Below, in pieces: positions 34,529 through 42,437 of a stretch of 64,000 bases of DNA. Origin of the DNA: Actinacidiphila paucisporea (GTDB lineage Bacteria; Actinomycetota; Actinomycetes; Streptomycetales; Streptomycetaceae); NCBI RefSeq assembly GCF_900142575.1, contig NZ_FRBI01000012.1, positions 62,001 through 126,000 on the forward strand, written 5' to 3'. Below the pieces are notes generated by a model. That model made no database searches. It saw only the letters and a program-made list of their open reading frames with translations, and was not told the origin of the DNA. A program made the translations under genes and the position numbers. The stretch's first letter is position 1, and every line of letters begins with the position of its first letter.

Positions 34529-35880
34529 AGGGTGACGCCTCCCGTGCCGGTGGTCTGCGGGCTCTCCAGTGCGGTCTGCGCCGCCTTCAGCGCCGCTTCG
34601 AGTGCGGCGGCGCCCTCCTCGGCCTCGGCGACGCTCAGCGACAGCGGCGGGGCGATCCGCAGCACATTGCCGGCCCTGCCGCCCTTGCCGATGAGCAGGC
34701 CCTGCTCGCGGGCGGCCTCCAGGACCAGTCCCGCGGCCTGCGCGGACGGCTGGTCGGTGCCGGGCACGACCAGTTCGACGGCCAGCATCAGGCCGCGCCC
34801 GCGCACCTCGCGGACCACGCCGAGGCCGGCGGCCACCGACTCGAGCCGGGCCTTGAGCAGGCCGCCGACCCGGCGGGCGTTGCCCTGCAGGTCGTGCTCG
34901 ATCAGGTAGCCGAGGTTGGCGAGCGCCGCCGCGGCGGTGACCGGGCTGCCGCCGAAGGTGGAGATCGAGTTGGCGGTCAGGCAGTTCATCACCTCGGCGC
35001 GGGCCACCACCCCGCCCATCGACATGCCGTTGCCGACGCCCTTGGCGAAGGTGAGGATGTCGGGCGGCCCGGCCTTGCCGTGCGCCTGCCAGCCCCAGAA
35101 GTGCTCGCCGGTACGGCCCCAGCCGGTCTGCACCTCGTCGGTGATCCACAGGATGCCGTGCCGGTCGAGCACCTGCTTGAACGCCGCGAACAGCCCGTCG
35201 GGCGGCATGGTGAAACCGCCGACGCCCTGCACGGGTTCGGCGATCAGCGCGGCGACCTGGCCGCCCGCCTGCCCGAGCACGTCCTCCAGGTCGGCCACGC
35301 AGGCGGTGATGAACTCGGCGTCCGACAGGTGCGCGTACGGCCCGCGGGTGCGCACCCCGCCGTGCACGTAGAGCGTCTGCAGCGGGGACAGGCTGGTCGG
35401 CGACCAGGCCGAGTTGCCGGTGATGCCGATCGCACTGAAGGACCGGCCGTGGTAGCTGTTGCGCAGCGCCAGGATCTGGTTGGAGCGGCGGTAGGACGTC
35501 GCCAGCAGCAGGGCCGTGTCGTTGGCCTCGGTGCCGGAGGTGGTGAAGAAGACGCGGGCGTCGGGGATGCCCGACAGCCGGGCGATCCGCTCGGCCAACT
35601 CCACGGCCTGGCTGCTCAGATACAGCGTCGAGGAGTGCAGCAGCCTGCCGGCCTGCTCGGCGACGGCCGCGGCGACCTCGGGCAGGGCGTGCGCGGTCAT
35701 CGTGGTGAGGATGCCGCCGAAGAAGTCCAGGTAGCGGTTGCCCTCGGCGTCCCAGACGTACCGGCCCTCGCCGTGCGTCAGCTCGATCGGCTGCGCGTAA
35801 TAGGTCGCCAGCCAGTCGGGCAGTACCGCGCGGTGCCTGGCGTGCAGCGCGGCGTGCGCGCCTGCGGTCTCGGTGGCCAT
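34525..35880 (-). CDS. Class III aminotransferase (probably beta-alanine or beta-aminoisobutyrate)
   Basis: 451 residues, PLP fold type I. The PLP Asp is in WITDEVQTGWGRTG, the Schiff-base Lys in TFAKGVGNGMSMGG, and the phosphate loop in FFTTSGTEAND. It would transfer the amino group of beta-alanine to pyruvate or 2-oxoglutarate after the ureidopropionase step. GGAGG lies 10 nt before ATG at 35880. Only 4 nt separate it from the upstream gene and it overlaps hydA. Confidence 0.9.
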   Translation of the reverse strand: MATETAGAHAALHARHRAVLPDWLATYYAQPIELTHGEGRYVWDAEGNRYLDFFGGILTTMTAHALPEVAAAVAEQAGRLLHSSTLYLSSQAVELAERIARLSGIPDARVFFTTSGTEANDTALLLATSYRRSNQILALRNSYHGRSFSAIGITGNSAWSPTSLSPLQTLYVHGGVRTRGPYAHLSDAEFITACVADLEDVLGQAGGQVAALIAEPVQGVGGFTMPPDGLFAAFKQVLDRHGILWITDEVQTGWGRTGEHFWGWQAHGKAGPPDILTFAKGVGNGMSMGGVVARAEVMNCLTANSISTFGGSPVTAAAALANLGYLIEHDLQGNARRVGGLLKARLESVAAGLGVVREVRGRGLMLAVELVVPGTDQPSAQAAGLVLEAAREQGLLIGKGGRAGNVLRIAPPLSLSVAEAEEGAAALEAALKAAQTALESPQTTGTGGVTL

Positions 35881-35884
35881 CGGC

Positions 35885-36727
35885 TCAGGCCTCCGTCAGG
35901 TCGCCGTAGGCGTCGGGCCTGCGGTCGCGGTAGAAGGCCCACTGCTGGCGCACCTCGTCGATCACGCCGAAGTCCAGGTCGCGGACGAGCAGTTCCTCCT
36001 TGGTGTCGGAGGCGGTGCCGTCCACGAACTGCCCGCGCGGGTCGACGAAGTAGCTGGTGCCGTAGAAGTCGTTGTCGCCGTACTCCTCGCGGCCGACCCG
36101 GTTGATCGCGGCGACGAAGTATTCGTTGGCGACAGCGGCGGCCGGCTGCTCCAGCTGCCACAGGTACGCCGACAGGCCGCGGCTGGTGGCACTCGGGTTG
36201 TACACGAGCTGGGCGCCCGCGAGGCCCAGCGCGCGCCAGCCCTCGGGGAAGTGCCGGTCGTAGCAGATGTAGACGCCGATCCTGCCGACCGCGGTGTCGA
36301 AGACCGGCCAGCCGAGATTGCCCGGTTTGAAGTAGTACTTCTCCCAGAAGCCGGTCACCTGCGGAATGTGGTGCTTGCGGTACTTGCCGAGGAAGCTGCC
36401 GTCCGCGTCGATGACCGCGGCGGTGTTGAAGTAGACGCCCGGCTGCTCGATCTCGAAGACCGGCACCACGATCACCATGCCGGTCTCCCGGGCCAGTTCC
36501 CGCATCCTGAGCACGGTCGGCCCGTCCGGCACCGGTTCCGCCCAGCGGTAGTGCTCGGCCTCCTGCACCTGGCAGAAGTAGGGGGCGTTGAAGACCTCCT
36601 GGAAGCCGATCACCTTCGCGCCCTGCGCGGCGGCGGCCCTGGCGTGTTCCTCATGCTTGGCGATCATCGTCTCGGTGTCACCGGTCCAGGTCGCCTGGAC
36701 CAGCGCGGCACGCACGACATTGCTCAT
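35885..36727 (-). CDS. Beta-ureidopropionase / N-carbamoyl beta-amino acid amidohydrolase (nitrilase superfamily)
   Basis: 280 residues. The catalytic triad is Glu in GFQEVF, Lys in GKYRKHHIP and Cys in YICYDRHFPE. It hydrolyses N-carbamoyl-beta-alanine to beta-alanine, CO2 and ammonia, which matches the adjacent dihydropyrimidinase. It is the promoter-proximal gene of the operon, with GAGGAGCTGCTGTC before the ATG. A 16-bp palindrome sits 15 bp upstream of the start. Confidence 0.92.
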   Translation of the reverse strand: MSNVVRAALVQATWTGDTETMIAKHEEHARAAAAQGAKVIGFQEVFNAPYFCQVQEAEHYRWAEPVPDGPTVLRMRELARETGMVIVVPVFEIEQPGVYFNTAAVIDADGSFLGKYRKHHIPQVTGFWEKYYFKPGNLGWPVFDTAVGRIGVYICYDRHFPEGWRALGLAGAQLVYNPSATSRGLSAYLWQLEQPAAAVANEYFVAAINRVGREEYGDNDFYGTSYFVDPRGQFVDGTASDTKEELLVRDLDFGVIDEVRQQWAFYRDRRPDAYGDLTEA

Positions 36728-36742
36728 GACAGCAGCTCCTCT

Positions 36743-36803
36743 GACGTGACGTCACGTCGGTTCTACGCACGTAGATCCCCGCCGTCCGACGAACGTAAAT
36801 CCC
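36743..36803. promoter_or_regulatory. Operator region of the pyrimidine operon
   Basis: GACGTGACGTCACGTC at 36743-36758 is a perfect 16-bp palindrome next to the ribosome site of the ureidopropionase gene. Upstream are two direct repeats ACGTAGATCCC (36769-36779) and ACGTAAATCCC (36793-36803), 24 bp apart. The core TGACGTCA recurs at 36840-36847. The pattern suits repression by a dimeric regulator, perhaps GntR or PucR type; no regulator gene lies beside it. No gene is visible in the remaining part of 36728-37094. Confidence 0.55.
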
Positions 36804-37057
36804 TTGCCCCACTCTGACAAGGCCCCCGCCGTTACCGCCTGACGTCACCCATGTTTCGGCCGCGCCCGACCCATACGGCGCACTGGCGGGCCGGTGGCTT
36901 GAACCCGCTCATGCCGCCGGCGGCGGGCGTTCGAGGGGAGGCTCCTGCGACGGCCGGGGCGCGTGGGGGACCACGGCGGGCCGCGCCGGGACGGGCGGCG
37001 CGAATCGAACGGCGGCCGCTGGCCGATGCGTACTTCCCGCCAAAGTCCGCCATTCGG

Positions 37058-37087
37058 CTGACCTGGTGGGATATGCCCATTTACCGT
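37058..37087 (+). promoter_or_regulatory. Promoter of the Pro/Thr-rich secreted protein
   Basis: CTGACC, an 18-nt spacer and TACCGT match the Streptomyces housekeeping pattern well. The -10 ends 7 nt before the GTG start, which has no Shine-Dalgarno, so the transcript is probably leaderless. Confidence 0.5.
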
Positions 37088-37094
37088 ACTGGTC

Positions 37095-37805
37095 GTGAAA
37101 GCAGGACGTCGTACGCGGATGCTGCTGGCTGCCGCCGGCCTGGCGGCGCCGCTGCTGGCGCTGCTGCCGGCCGGGCCCGCGACGGCCACCGGCGGGGCGA
37201 CGGTGACCGTCGGCTGCGCGCCGGGCGCCGGGTGCGGGGTCCTGGTGGTCAGCTGCGGGCCTGACGGGCGCGTGACGGCCGTCGTGCGGTTGAGTGCCGT
37301 GCCGGTGCTGCCGATCGGGCTGGTGACGGTGGCCGTCGGGGGGCCGTGCGGGGTGGCGACGGCGCCGCCGCCTCCCCCTCCCATGACCCCTCCCCCGCCG
37401 CCTTCGACGGCGCCCACGACGGCGCCTTCCGCGACGGCGCCGAGTACGGCCCCCGCGCCGTCCGCCACTCCGGCGGCGCCGTCGCGGCCCGTACCGCCGG
37501 TCGCGGCCCGCACCGCGGAGCCCGCCGCGAGAACCTCGCCGCACCCGGCCACCGCCGGCGCCTCCGCCACCGCCGCGCCCACCGCCGCGCCCACCGCCGC
37601 CGCCACCAGCGGCCCGCCGCCGTCCGCCCCGCACGGCTCCGCCGGCACCGCCGGGCAGGCACAGGCGCCACCACCGCTCGCCGGCGAGCCGTACGACCGT
37701 GCGTCCGGCGACACCGCGCGCTGGTGGCTGCTGACGATGGCCGTCGTCGTCCTGCCCGCCGTGCTCGCGGCACTCCCGCACCGCCACGTCCGGCGCCGGC
37801 GCTGA
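37095..37805 (+). CDS. Secreted, Ala/Pro/Thr-rich protein with C-terminal membrane anchor
   Basis: 236 residues, function unknown. There is an N-terminal signal peptide (RRTRMLLAAAGLAAPLLALL, cleavage near ATATGG), a short Cys-containing domain with four Cys between residues ~40 and 90, and a ~100-residue Pro/Ala/Thr/Ser stalk. The end is a single helix (WLLTMAVVVLPAVLAALP) with an RHVRRRR stop-transfer tail. It looks like a wall-spanning display protein without an LPxTG motif. Not recognised as a named family. Confidence 0.65.
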   Translation: MKAGRRTRMLLAAAGLAAPLLALLPAGPATATGGATVTVGCAPGAGCGVLVVSCGPDGRVTAVVRLSAVPVLPIGLVTVAVGGPCGVATAPPPPPPMTPPPPPSTAPTTAPSATAPSTAPAPSATPAAPSRPVPPVAARTAEPAARTSPHPATAGASATAAPTAAPTAAATSGPPPSAPHGSAGTAGQAQAPPPLAGEPYDRASGDTARWWLLTMAVVVLPAVLAALPHRHVRRRR

Positions 37806-37830
37806 AGCCCCACCGACCCCTGGGAGCCCC

Positions 37831-38607
37831 ATGTCCCCCTACACCCTCCCCCTGCTGTCCACCCTCGGCGGCGCCGCCTTCGCCTTCTGCCTCGGCCGCT
37901 TCCTGGGCACTGGCCGCGTCACCACCGACGGGGAGTACGGCGGGCAGGCGCTGTCCCTGATCGGTGCGGTGCTGCTCAGCTCCTTCATCCTGCTGACCGG
38001 CTTCCAGGTCGCGGGGAGCTGGTCGGCGCTCAGCAGCGCGCGCAGCGGTACGTACGACGAGGAGCGGGCGCTCACCGACACCTACTGGGCCGCGGGCGGG
38101 CTCGCCGCCGCCGACCGTACGGCCGTGCGCGGGCTGCTGCGGCAGTACACCGCGGACGTCCGCACCGCGGAATTCCCCGAGCTGGCGCACGGGCGGACCA
38201 GCCCGGCGGCCTGGCAGGCGCTCGACCGGGTCCGCGCGGCCGTGCGCACCGCGGCCGCCCCCCGCCCTGACCAGCAGGTGGCGAAGGCAGCGGCCCAGTC
38301 CGCGCTGGCGACCGTGTACGAAACGCGCACCGATCGCGCTGCCGCGGTCAAGGCCGGCATACCCCGGATCATCTGGCTCGCGATGGTCCTCTCCGGCGCG
38401 TTCCTGATCGCCTTCCCCGCGGTCCTCGGCCTCACCGCCACCGCCCGCCACCTCGCCGCCCACTCCTTCGCCGGCGCCGCGGTCGCCTTCGCGATCGTGC
38501 TGGCGGCCCAGCTCAACCACCCGTTCCGCGAGCCCTTCGGCGTCACCAGCACGGCTTTCGCCTTCGCCGAGACCCGCTTCGACCAGATGGACGGCCAGCA
38601 GCGGTGA
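37831..38607 (+). CDS. DUF4239-type membrane protein
   Basis: 258 residues with four helices: two N-terminal (STLGGAAFAFCLGRF, SLIGAVLLSSFILLTGF) and two C-terminal (IIWLAMVLSGAFLIAFPA, SFAGAAVAFAIVLAAQL). Between them is a helical cytosolic stretch with YDEERALTDTYW. Arrangement and HPFREPFGV near the end fit the bestrophin-like DUF4239 family of unknown role. GGGAG precedes the ATG, 25 nt after the previous stop, so co-transcription is likely. Confidence 0.7.
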   Translation: MSPYTLPLLSTLGGAAFAFCLGRFLGTGRVTTDGEYGGQALSLIGAVLLSSFILLTGFQVAGSWSALSSARSGTYDEERALTDTYWAAGGLAAADRTAVRGLLRQYTADVRTAEFPELAHGRTSPAAWQALDRVRAAVRTAAAPRPDQQVAKAAAQSALATVYETRTDRAAAVKAGIPRIIWLAMVLSGAFLIAFPAVLGLTATARHLAAHSFAGAAVAFAIVLAAQLNHPFREPFGVTSTAFAFAETRFDQMDGQQR

Positions 38608-38660
38608 GCCGTATGGGGGCAGCCACGTGTCGGGGGGCGCCGCCGGGGAAGACGATCGGT

Positions 38661-39170
38661 ATGGCCGTACTGAGGAAGTTCGCCCGCCCCCTGCTCGCGT
38701 CGACCTTCGTCGTCGGGGGGTATGCGGCGCTGCGCAGCCCCGACGCGCAGGCGCCGGACGTGACGCCGACCGCGCTGCCGCTCACCGAACGTGTGCTGCG
38801 GCTGCCGCAGGACGCCGAGCAGCTGGTGAGGATCACCGGCGCCGTGCAGCTGGGTGCCGGCGGGCTGCTGGCGCTCGGCCGGCTGCCCCGCGCGGCGGCG
38901 CTGGCGCTGTCGGTCAGCCTGCTGCCGGCCGTCCTGGCGGTCGAGCCGTGGTGGACGATCGACGACCCCGACGAGCGGGCGCGGCAGCGCGCCCGGTTCT
39001 TCGCCGTCCTGTCGGCGCTCGGCGGGGTGCTGCTGGCCGCCGCCGACACGCACGGCAAGCCCTCGCTCGCCTACCGGACCCGGCAGGGCACCCGGCACGC
39101 GGCGGACGGTCTCGCGGACGGCGTGCGGGATCTGGCGGGCGGCGTACGCGACAGGCTCCCGATCAGCTGA
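38661..39170 (+). CDS. DoxX-like membrane protein
   Basis: 169 residues. A DoxX-type four-helix core starts at LRKFARPLLASTFVVGGYAAL and includes LVRITGAVQLGAGGLLALGRLPRAA and FFAVLSALGGVLLAA. The polar C-terminus ends in a helical DGLADGVRDLAGGVRDRL. The frame opens at a GTG at 38604 overlapping the preceding stop, but ATG at 38661 has GGGGAAG upstream and begins at the family N-terminus. DoxX proteins are linked to redox and thiol stress; the role here is unknown. Confidence 0.75.
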   Translation: MAVLRKFARPLLASTFVVGGYAALRSPDAQAPDVTPTALPLTERVLRLPQDAEQLVRITGAVQLGAGGLLALGRLPRAAALALSVSLLPAVLAVEPWWTIDDPDERARQRARFFAVLSALGGVLLAAADTHGKPSLAYRTRQGTRHAADGLADGVRDLAGGVRDRLPIS

Positions 39171-39237
39171 GCCGGGCGGTCCGGGGAAGGCTGGGAGCAG
39201 AAGCCGGGGCGGTCCGGCCGGGCGAAGGGACCGAAGC

Positions 39238-39594
39238 ATGATCCATATCGGGGACATCCGCGAGTGGCGCAACGAAGAAGTCGTCGATCCCGCAGGCCAC
39301 AGGATCGGGATCCTGGAGTCCGTCTACGTGGACACCAGCACCGACGAGCCCGCGATGGCCACCGTCCGGGTCGGGATGCCCACCCGGCACCGGCTGGTCT
39401 TCGTACCGCTGGACGACGCGCAGGTCGGGCCGGGCTATGTGAAGGTCGGCTACGACAGGGAGCTGGTCAAGTCCGCGCCGTCGATCGGCACGGACGACGT
39501 CCTGCCCGCCGAGGACGAGCCCGCGGTCTTCTCGCACTATGGCCTCACTTACAAGCCGGGGGCCAACGGCGAGCGGCAGCTCGCCCGCCGCTGA
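39238..39594 (+). CDS. PRC-barrel domain protein
   Basis: 118 residues. IGDIREWRNEEVVDPAGHRIGILESVYVDT and LVFVPLDDAQVGPGYVKVGYDRELV form the small beta-barrel of photosynthetic-reaction-centre H/RimM type. In Streptomyces such short proteins are general-stress type accessory genes without a known partner. AAGGGACC lies before the ATG. The same short stress-like run continues with the next small membrane protein. Confidence 0.75.
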   Translation: MIHIGDIREWRNEEVVDPAGHRIGILESVYVDTSTDEPAMATVRVGMPTRHRLVFVPLDDAQVGPGYVKVGYDRELVKSAPSIGTDDVLPAEDEPAVFSHYGLTYKPGANGERQLARR

Positions 39595-39646
39595 CCCCGC
39601 CGCGGGCCGTGCCCGCGCCGGGACGCACCGAGGAGGTGTCCGCGTC

Positions 39647-39814
39647 GTGGTTCTTTTCCTGCTGCTGATCATCGTGGCGATGGTGCTCGGCCTGATCGGC
39701 GCCGTCGTCAACGGCCTGCTCTACCTGCTGGTCATCGGCATCCTGGTCTTCGTCGCCGACCTCGCCTATCTCGCCCGCCTCGTCCGAGGTCCGGGCCGCC
39801 GCCCCGTGCGCTGA
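39647..39814 (+). CDS. Small hydrophobic membrane protein
   Basis: 55 residues, almost entirely two overlapping hydrophobic helices (LFLLLIIVAMVLGLIGAVV and LLYLLVIGILVFVADLAYLA) with a basic tail RGPGRRPVR on the cytosolic side. It follows the PRC-barrel gene by 52 nt with AGGAGG 10 nt before the GTG, so it is very likely real and co-expressed. No function known. Confidence 0.6.
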   Translation: MVLFLLLIIVAMVLGLIGAVVNGLLYLLVIGILVFVADLAYLARLVRGPGRRPVR

Positions 39815-39865
39815 GGCCTGTCCGGCAGGTCCCGCCCGGTCGGCTCCAGGGCCCACCCCCGGCTC

Positions 39866-41182
39866 TCAGCGGCCTCCGCGGTGCAGGGCCGCCGCCAGGT
39901 CGCGGTGGCAGGGCGGGGAGACGCGGGCGGCCGCGGCCAGCAGCGGGTCGGTGAGGGCCGGGCGGGCGCGGGCCACCGCGGCCGCCGCTTCCGCGCTCCG
40001 GCCGCGGGCCACGGTTTCGAGGAGCTCGCCGGCCTCGGCCGTGCGGCCGCCGCTGTGCAGGAGGTCGGCCACCACGGCGACGTCTCCCGCCGCGCGCGCG
40101 GCGACCTGGTGCAGCAGCGTGCGGGAGTGCGGGCCGCGCCCGGCGGCGGCCAGCGCGTTGACCGCTTCCGCGACCGGCTGCGGCGGCAGCGCCGCGATCT
40201 CCCAGAGCAGGGTCGCCACGTCCGCGGCGAGGCCGGTGCGCTCCAGTTCCCGTACGACGTAGGGCAGGCGGTCGGCGGGGCCTTCCGCGGCCGCGGCCAG
40301 GACGAGGTAGGCGGCACCGCTCTCCCCTGTCCGGCGCAACTGGCCGAGCCTGGCGGCCTCGGCGCGCGCCTCGGCGGTCCACCGGGGGTCGTCGGCCGGC
40401 CTCACGGGCTCCGGCGCCGGTTGCGGCGCACCGGCGAAGCGGGCCCCGCGCGGCATCCGGGCCGCGGGGGCCTCGCGTACGGCGGAGCCGGCGGCCGGGG
40501 GCGCGGGCTGCGCGTCCGACCGGGGCGCACCGGCGAAGCGGGCACCCCGCGGCGCGGCGGCGGACCCGTCGTACTCCCCCGCCGGGGGCGCCGCGGGATC
40601 CGCACCCGAGGGCGCGGGCCGCGCGTCCGACCGCGGCGCCCCGGCGAAACGCGCACCGCGCGGCGCCGACTGCGTCGGCGCACCCGGTGGCTCGACCGGG
40701 GCGGGGGCGGGTGGAGCGACGGCGGCAAGCCGTTGGTGGAGGGCCGTGCAGCGTGCGGTGGTACGAGTCAGGTCGTCCCGGGTCCAGGCGAGCGACTGGG
40801 CTCGGGCGGAGGTGGGGTGGCGGGCGTAGGCGCGGGCGGACTCGCGCGCGCGGGCGGCCGCGGACTCGCGGGCCCGGGTGGCCTCGTCGAGGCGGGAGCG
40901 CAGCCGGGCGGCGGCGCCGGGCGCGGCGTCCTCGGCCGCGAGGGCGGCGCGGTGCAGGGCGTACGCCCTGGCCGCGATGGACGGGTCGATGTCGCCGGCA
41001 CCGGAGTTGACCGCGAGGTCCCGCAGGATGGTCCTGACCACGTCCCAGGGCGGGATCTCCCGCCCGGTCTCGTGGTCGCGGGCGGCGCCGGGTTCACGCT
41101 GGGCGTACAGGCCGTACCAGCCGGGCCGTTCGCCGAGCGCCGCCACCAGGGACCGGAAGTAGTACGTGAAATCCGCCGTCAC
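39866..41182 (-). CDS. Hypothetical protein with N-terminal conserved domain, repeat linker and helical-repeat C-terminus
   Basis: 438 residues, unknown function. The N-terminus (TADFTYYFRSLVAALGERPGWY to about 80) is a conserved actinomycete motif. Then comes a charged helix rich in Arg-Glu-Ser that may form a coiled coil (~90-150), then a Pro/Ala linker with three PRGARFAGAP repeats. The C-terminal ~170 residues of short helices resemble TPR/HEAT-type repeats. GTG at 41182 follows GGGAGG; the longer frame start at 41209 has no ribosome site. Confidence 0.65.
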   Translation of the reverse strand: MTADFTYYFRSLVAALGERPGWYGLYAQREPGAARDHETGREIPPWDVVRTILRDLAVNSGAGDIDPSIAARAYALHRAALAAEDAAPGAAARLRSRLDEATRARESAAARARESARAYARHPTSARAQSLAWTRDDLTRTTARCTALHQRLAAVAPPAPAPVEPPGAPTQSAPRGARFAGAPRSDARPAPSGADPAAPPAGEYDGSAAAPRGARFAGAPRSDAQPAPPAAGSAVREAPAARMPRGARFAGAPQPAPEPVRPADDPRWTAEARAEAARLGQLRRTGESGAAYLVLAAAAEGPADRLPYVVRELERTGLAADVATLLWEIAALPPQPVAEAVNALAAAGRGPHSRTLLHQVAARAAGDVAVVADLLHSGGRTAEAGELLETVARGRSAEAAAAVARARPALTDPLLAAAARVSPPCHRDLAAALHRGGR

Positions 41183-41270
41183 CGAAGCCTCCCGACCGGC
41201 ATTGGACACCCGGTGCGTTACGGCGCTGCTACGGACGGTTTTCGGGCGGTGACAGAATCCGCCGCCGATC

Positions 41271-41311
41271 GACAGGCAAACTTGTCAGTTGTCCTGTCGG
41301 ACTCCTACGGT
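41271..41311 (+). promoter_or_regulatory. Promoter and operator of the MarR-isochorismatase pair
   Basis: TTGTCA (41282-41287), 18-nt spacer, TACGGT (41306-41311); the -10 ends 6 nt before the MarR ATG. An imperfect inverted repeat overlaps the -35: GACAGGCAAACT (41271-41282), TGTC centre, AGTTGTCCTGTC (41287-41298), 10 of 12 positions paired. This is the classic layout for MarR autorepression. Confidence 0.6.
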
Positions 41312-41317
41312 GGGGGC

Positions 41318-41818
41318 ATGCCGAGAACCGACCCCGCGCGCACCGCGGACGAGCTGACCACGCTGGTCGCCCAGCTCGGCAGGCGGCTGCGGGCGGCGTC
41401 CGCGGCGGCCGAGCTGACCCCCTCGCAGCAGTCGGTGATGGGGCGGCTGGGACGTCAGGGTCCGGCGACCACGGCCGGGCTGGCCCGCGACGAGCTGGTC
41501 AGGCCGCAGTCGATGCGGCTGACGCTTGCCGCCCTGGAGGAGCGCGGGCTGGTCGCGCGCGCCCCGCACCCGACCGACGGCCGGCAGGTGGTCTTCTCGC
41601 TGACCACCGAGGGCGCCGGCCTGCTGGGCTCCGGCCGGGCGGCCCGCCGCGGCTGGCTGGCGGAGGCGATCGACACCGGGCTCACCCCGGACGAGCACCG
41701 CGCCCTGGCCTGCGCGCTCCCGCTGCTCCGCCGGCTGGTGGAGTCGCCGCACGCCCCCCGGCACGACCCACCGCACCACCCGCACCACCCCGATCCCACA
41801 GGAGATGTCCCGCGATGA
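41318..41818 (+). CDS. MarR family transcriptional regulator
   Basis: 166 residues. The winged-helix core has LTPSQQSVMGRLGRQGP, the recognition region TTAGLARDELVRPQSMRLTLAALEERGLVAR and the wing PTDGRQVVFSLT. The C-terminus is His/Pro-rich (HDPPHHPHHPDP), which is unusual and could bind a metal. It overlaps the isochorismatase-fold gene by 4 nt, so regulator and enzyme are made together. Its probable operator overlaps its own -35 region. Confidence 0.87.
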   Translation: MPRTDPARTADELTTLVAQLGRRLRAASAAAELTPSQQSVMGRLGRQGPATTAGLARDELVRPQSMRLTLAALEERGLVARAPHPTDGRQVVFSLTTEGAGLLGSGRAARRGWLAEAIDTGLTPDEHRALACALPLLRRLVESPHAPRHDPPHHPHHPDPTGDVPR

Positions 41819-42372
41819 GCGCCACCACCCTCGACCCCCGTACCGCCCTGGTCGTCATCGACCTGCAGGCGGGCATCGTCGCCCTGCCCACCGCCCACCC
41901 GGCGGACGAGGTCGTCGCCCGCAGCGCGCGGCTGGCCGCCGCCTTCCGCAAGGCGGGGCTGCCGGTGGTGCTGGTGAACGTCACCGGCATGGCGCCCGGT
42001 CGCACCGACGGCGGCCCCGGCGGCAGTGTCGCCTTCCCCGAGGGCTGGGCCGACCTGGTCGGCGAGCTGGACCGGCAGCCGTCCGACATCACCGTCTCGA
42101 AGCAGCAGTGGGGCGCCTTCTACGGCACCGGGCTGGACCTGGAGCTGCGCCGCCGCGGCGTCACCCAGATCGTGCTGTGCGGCATCTCCACCAGCATCGG
42201 GGTGGAGTCCACCGCCCGTGACGCGTACGAGCACGGCTACAACGTCACGGTGGCCACCGACGCGGTGACCGACACCGACGCCGCCGCGCACGAGCGCTCG
42301 GTCGCGACGATCTTCCCGCGGCTCGGCGAGACGGGCAGCACCGCGGACATCCTGGCCCTGCTCCCGGCCTGA
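41815..42372 (+). CDS. Isochorismatase-fold hydrolase lacking the catalytic Cys
   Basis: 185 residues. The family Asp (VVIDLQAG, Asp16) and Lys (TVSKQQWGAF, Lys96) are present. At the nucleophile position of the GxxTxxCVESTARDA block there is Gly129 (GISTSIGVESTARDA). True isochorismatases also lack the Cys, whereas nicotinamidase and carbamoylase relatives need it. So it either acts on an enol-ether-like substrate or binds a ligand without thiol chemistry. Tight coupling to a MarR regulator suggests a small aromatic inducer. Confidence 0.8.
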   Translation: MSATTLDPRTALVVIDLQAGIVALPTAHPADEVVARSARLAAAFRKAGLPVVLVNVTGMAPGRTDGGPGGSVAFPEGWADLVGELDRQPSDITVSKQQWGAFYGTGLDLELRRRGVTQIVLCGISTSIGVESTARDAYEHGYNVTVATDAVTDTDAAAHERSVATIFPRLGETGSTADILALLPA

Positions 42373-42437
42373 CCGGCCGCTCGCGGCGCGGCCCCACCGT
42401 AGTCGGCACCGCTCGAACACCGCTACGATGCCGCGCC

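Noticed and set aside
20049-37086. Identical 13-mer TGCCCATTTACCG at 20049 and 37074
   Set aside because: At 37074 it is part of a promoter -10; at 20049 no matching -35 or start follows. Probably coincidence of promoter-like sequence.
36845-37813. 322-residue leftward frame opposite the secreted protein
   Set aside because: Low-complexity Gly/Arg/Ala sequence. The rightward frame has a signal peptide, a membrane anchor and a good promoter.
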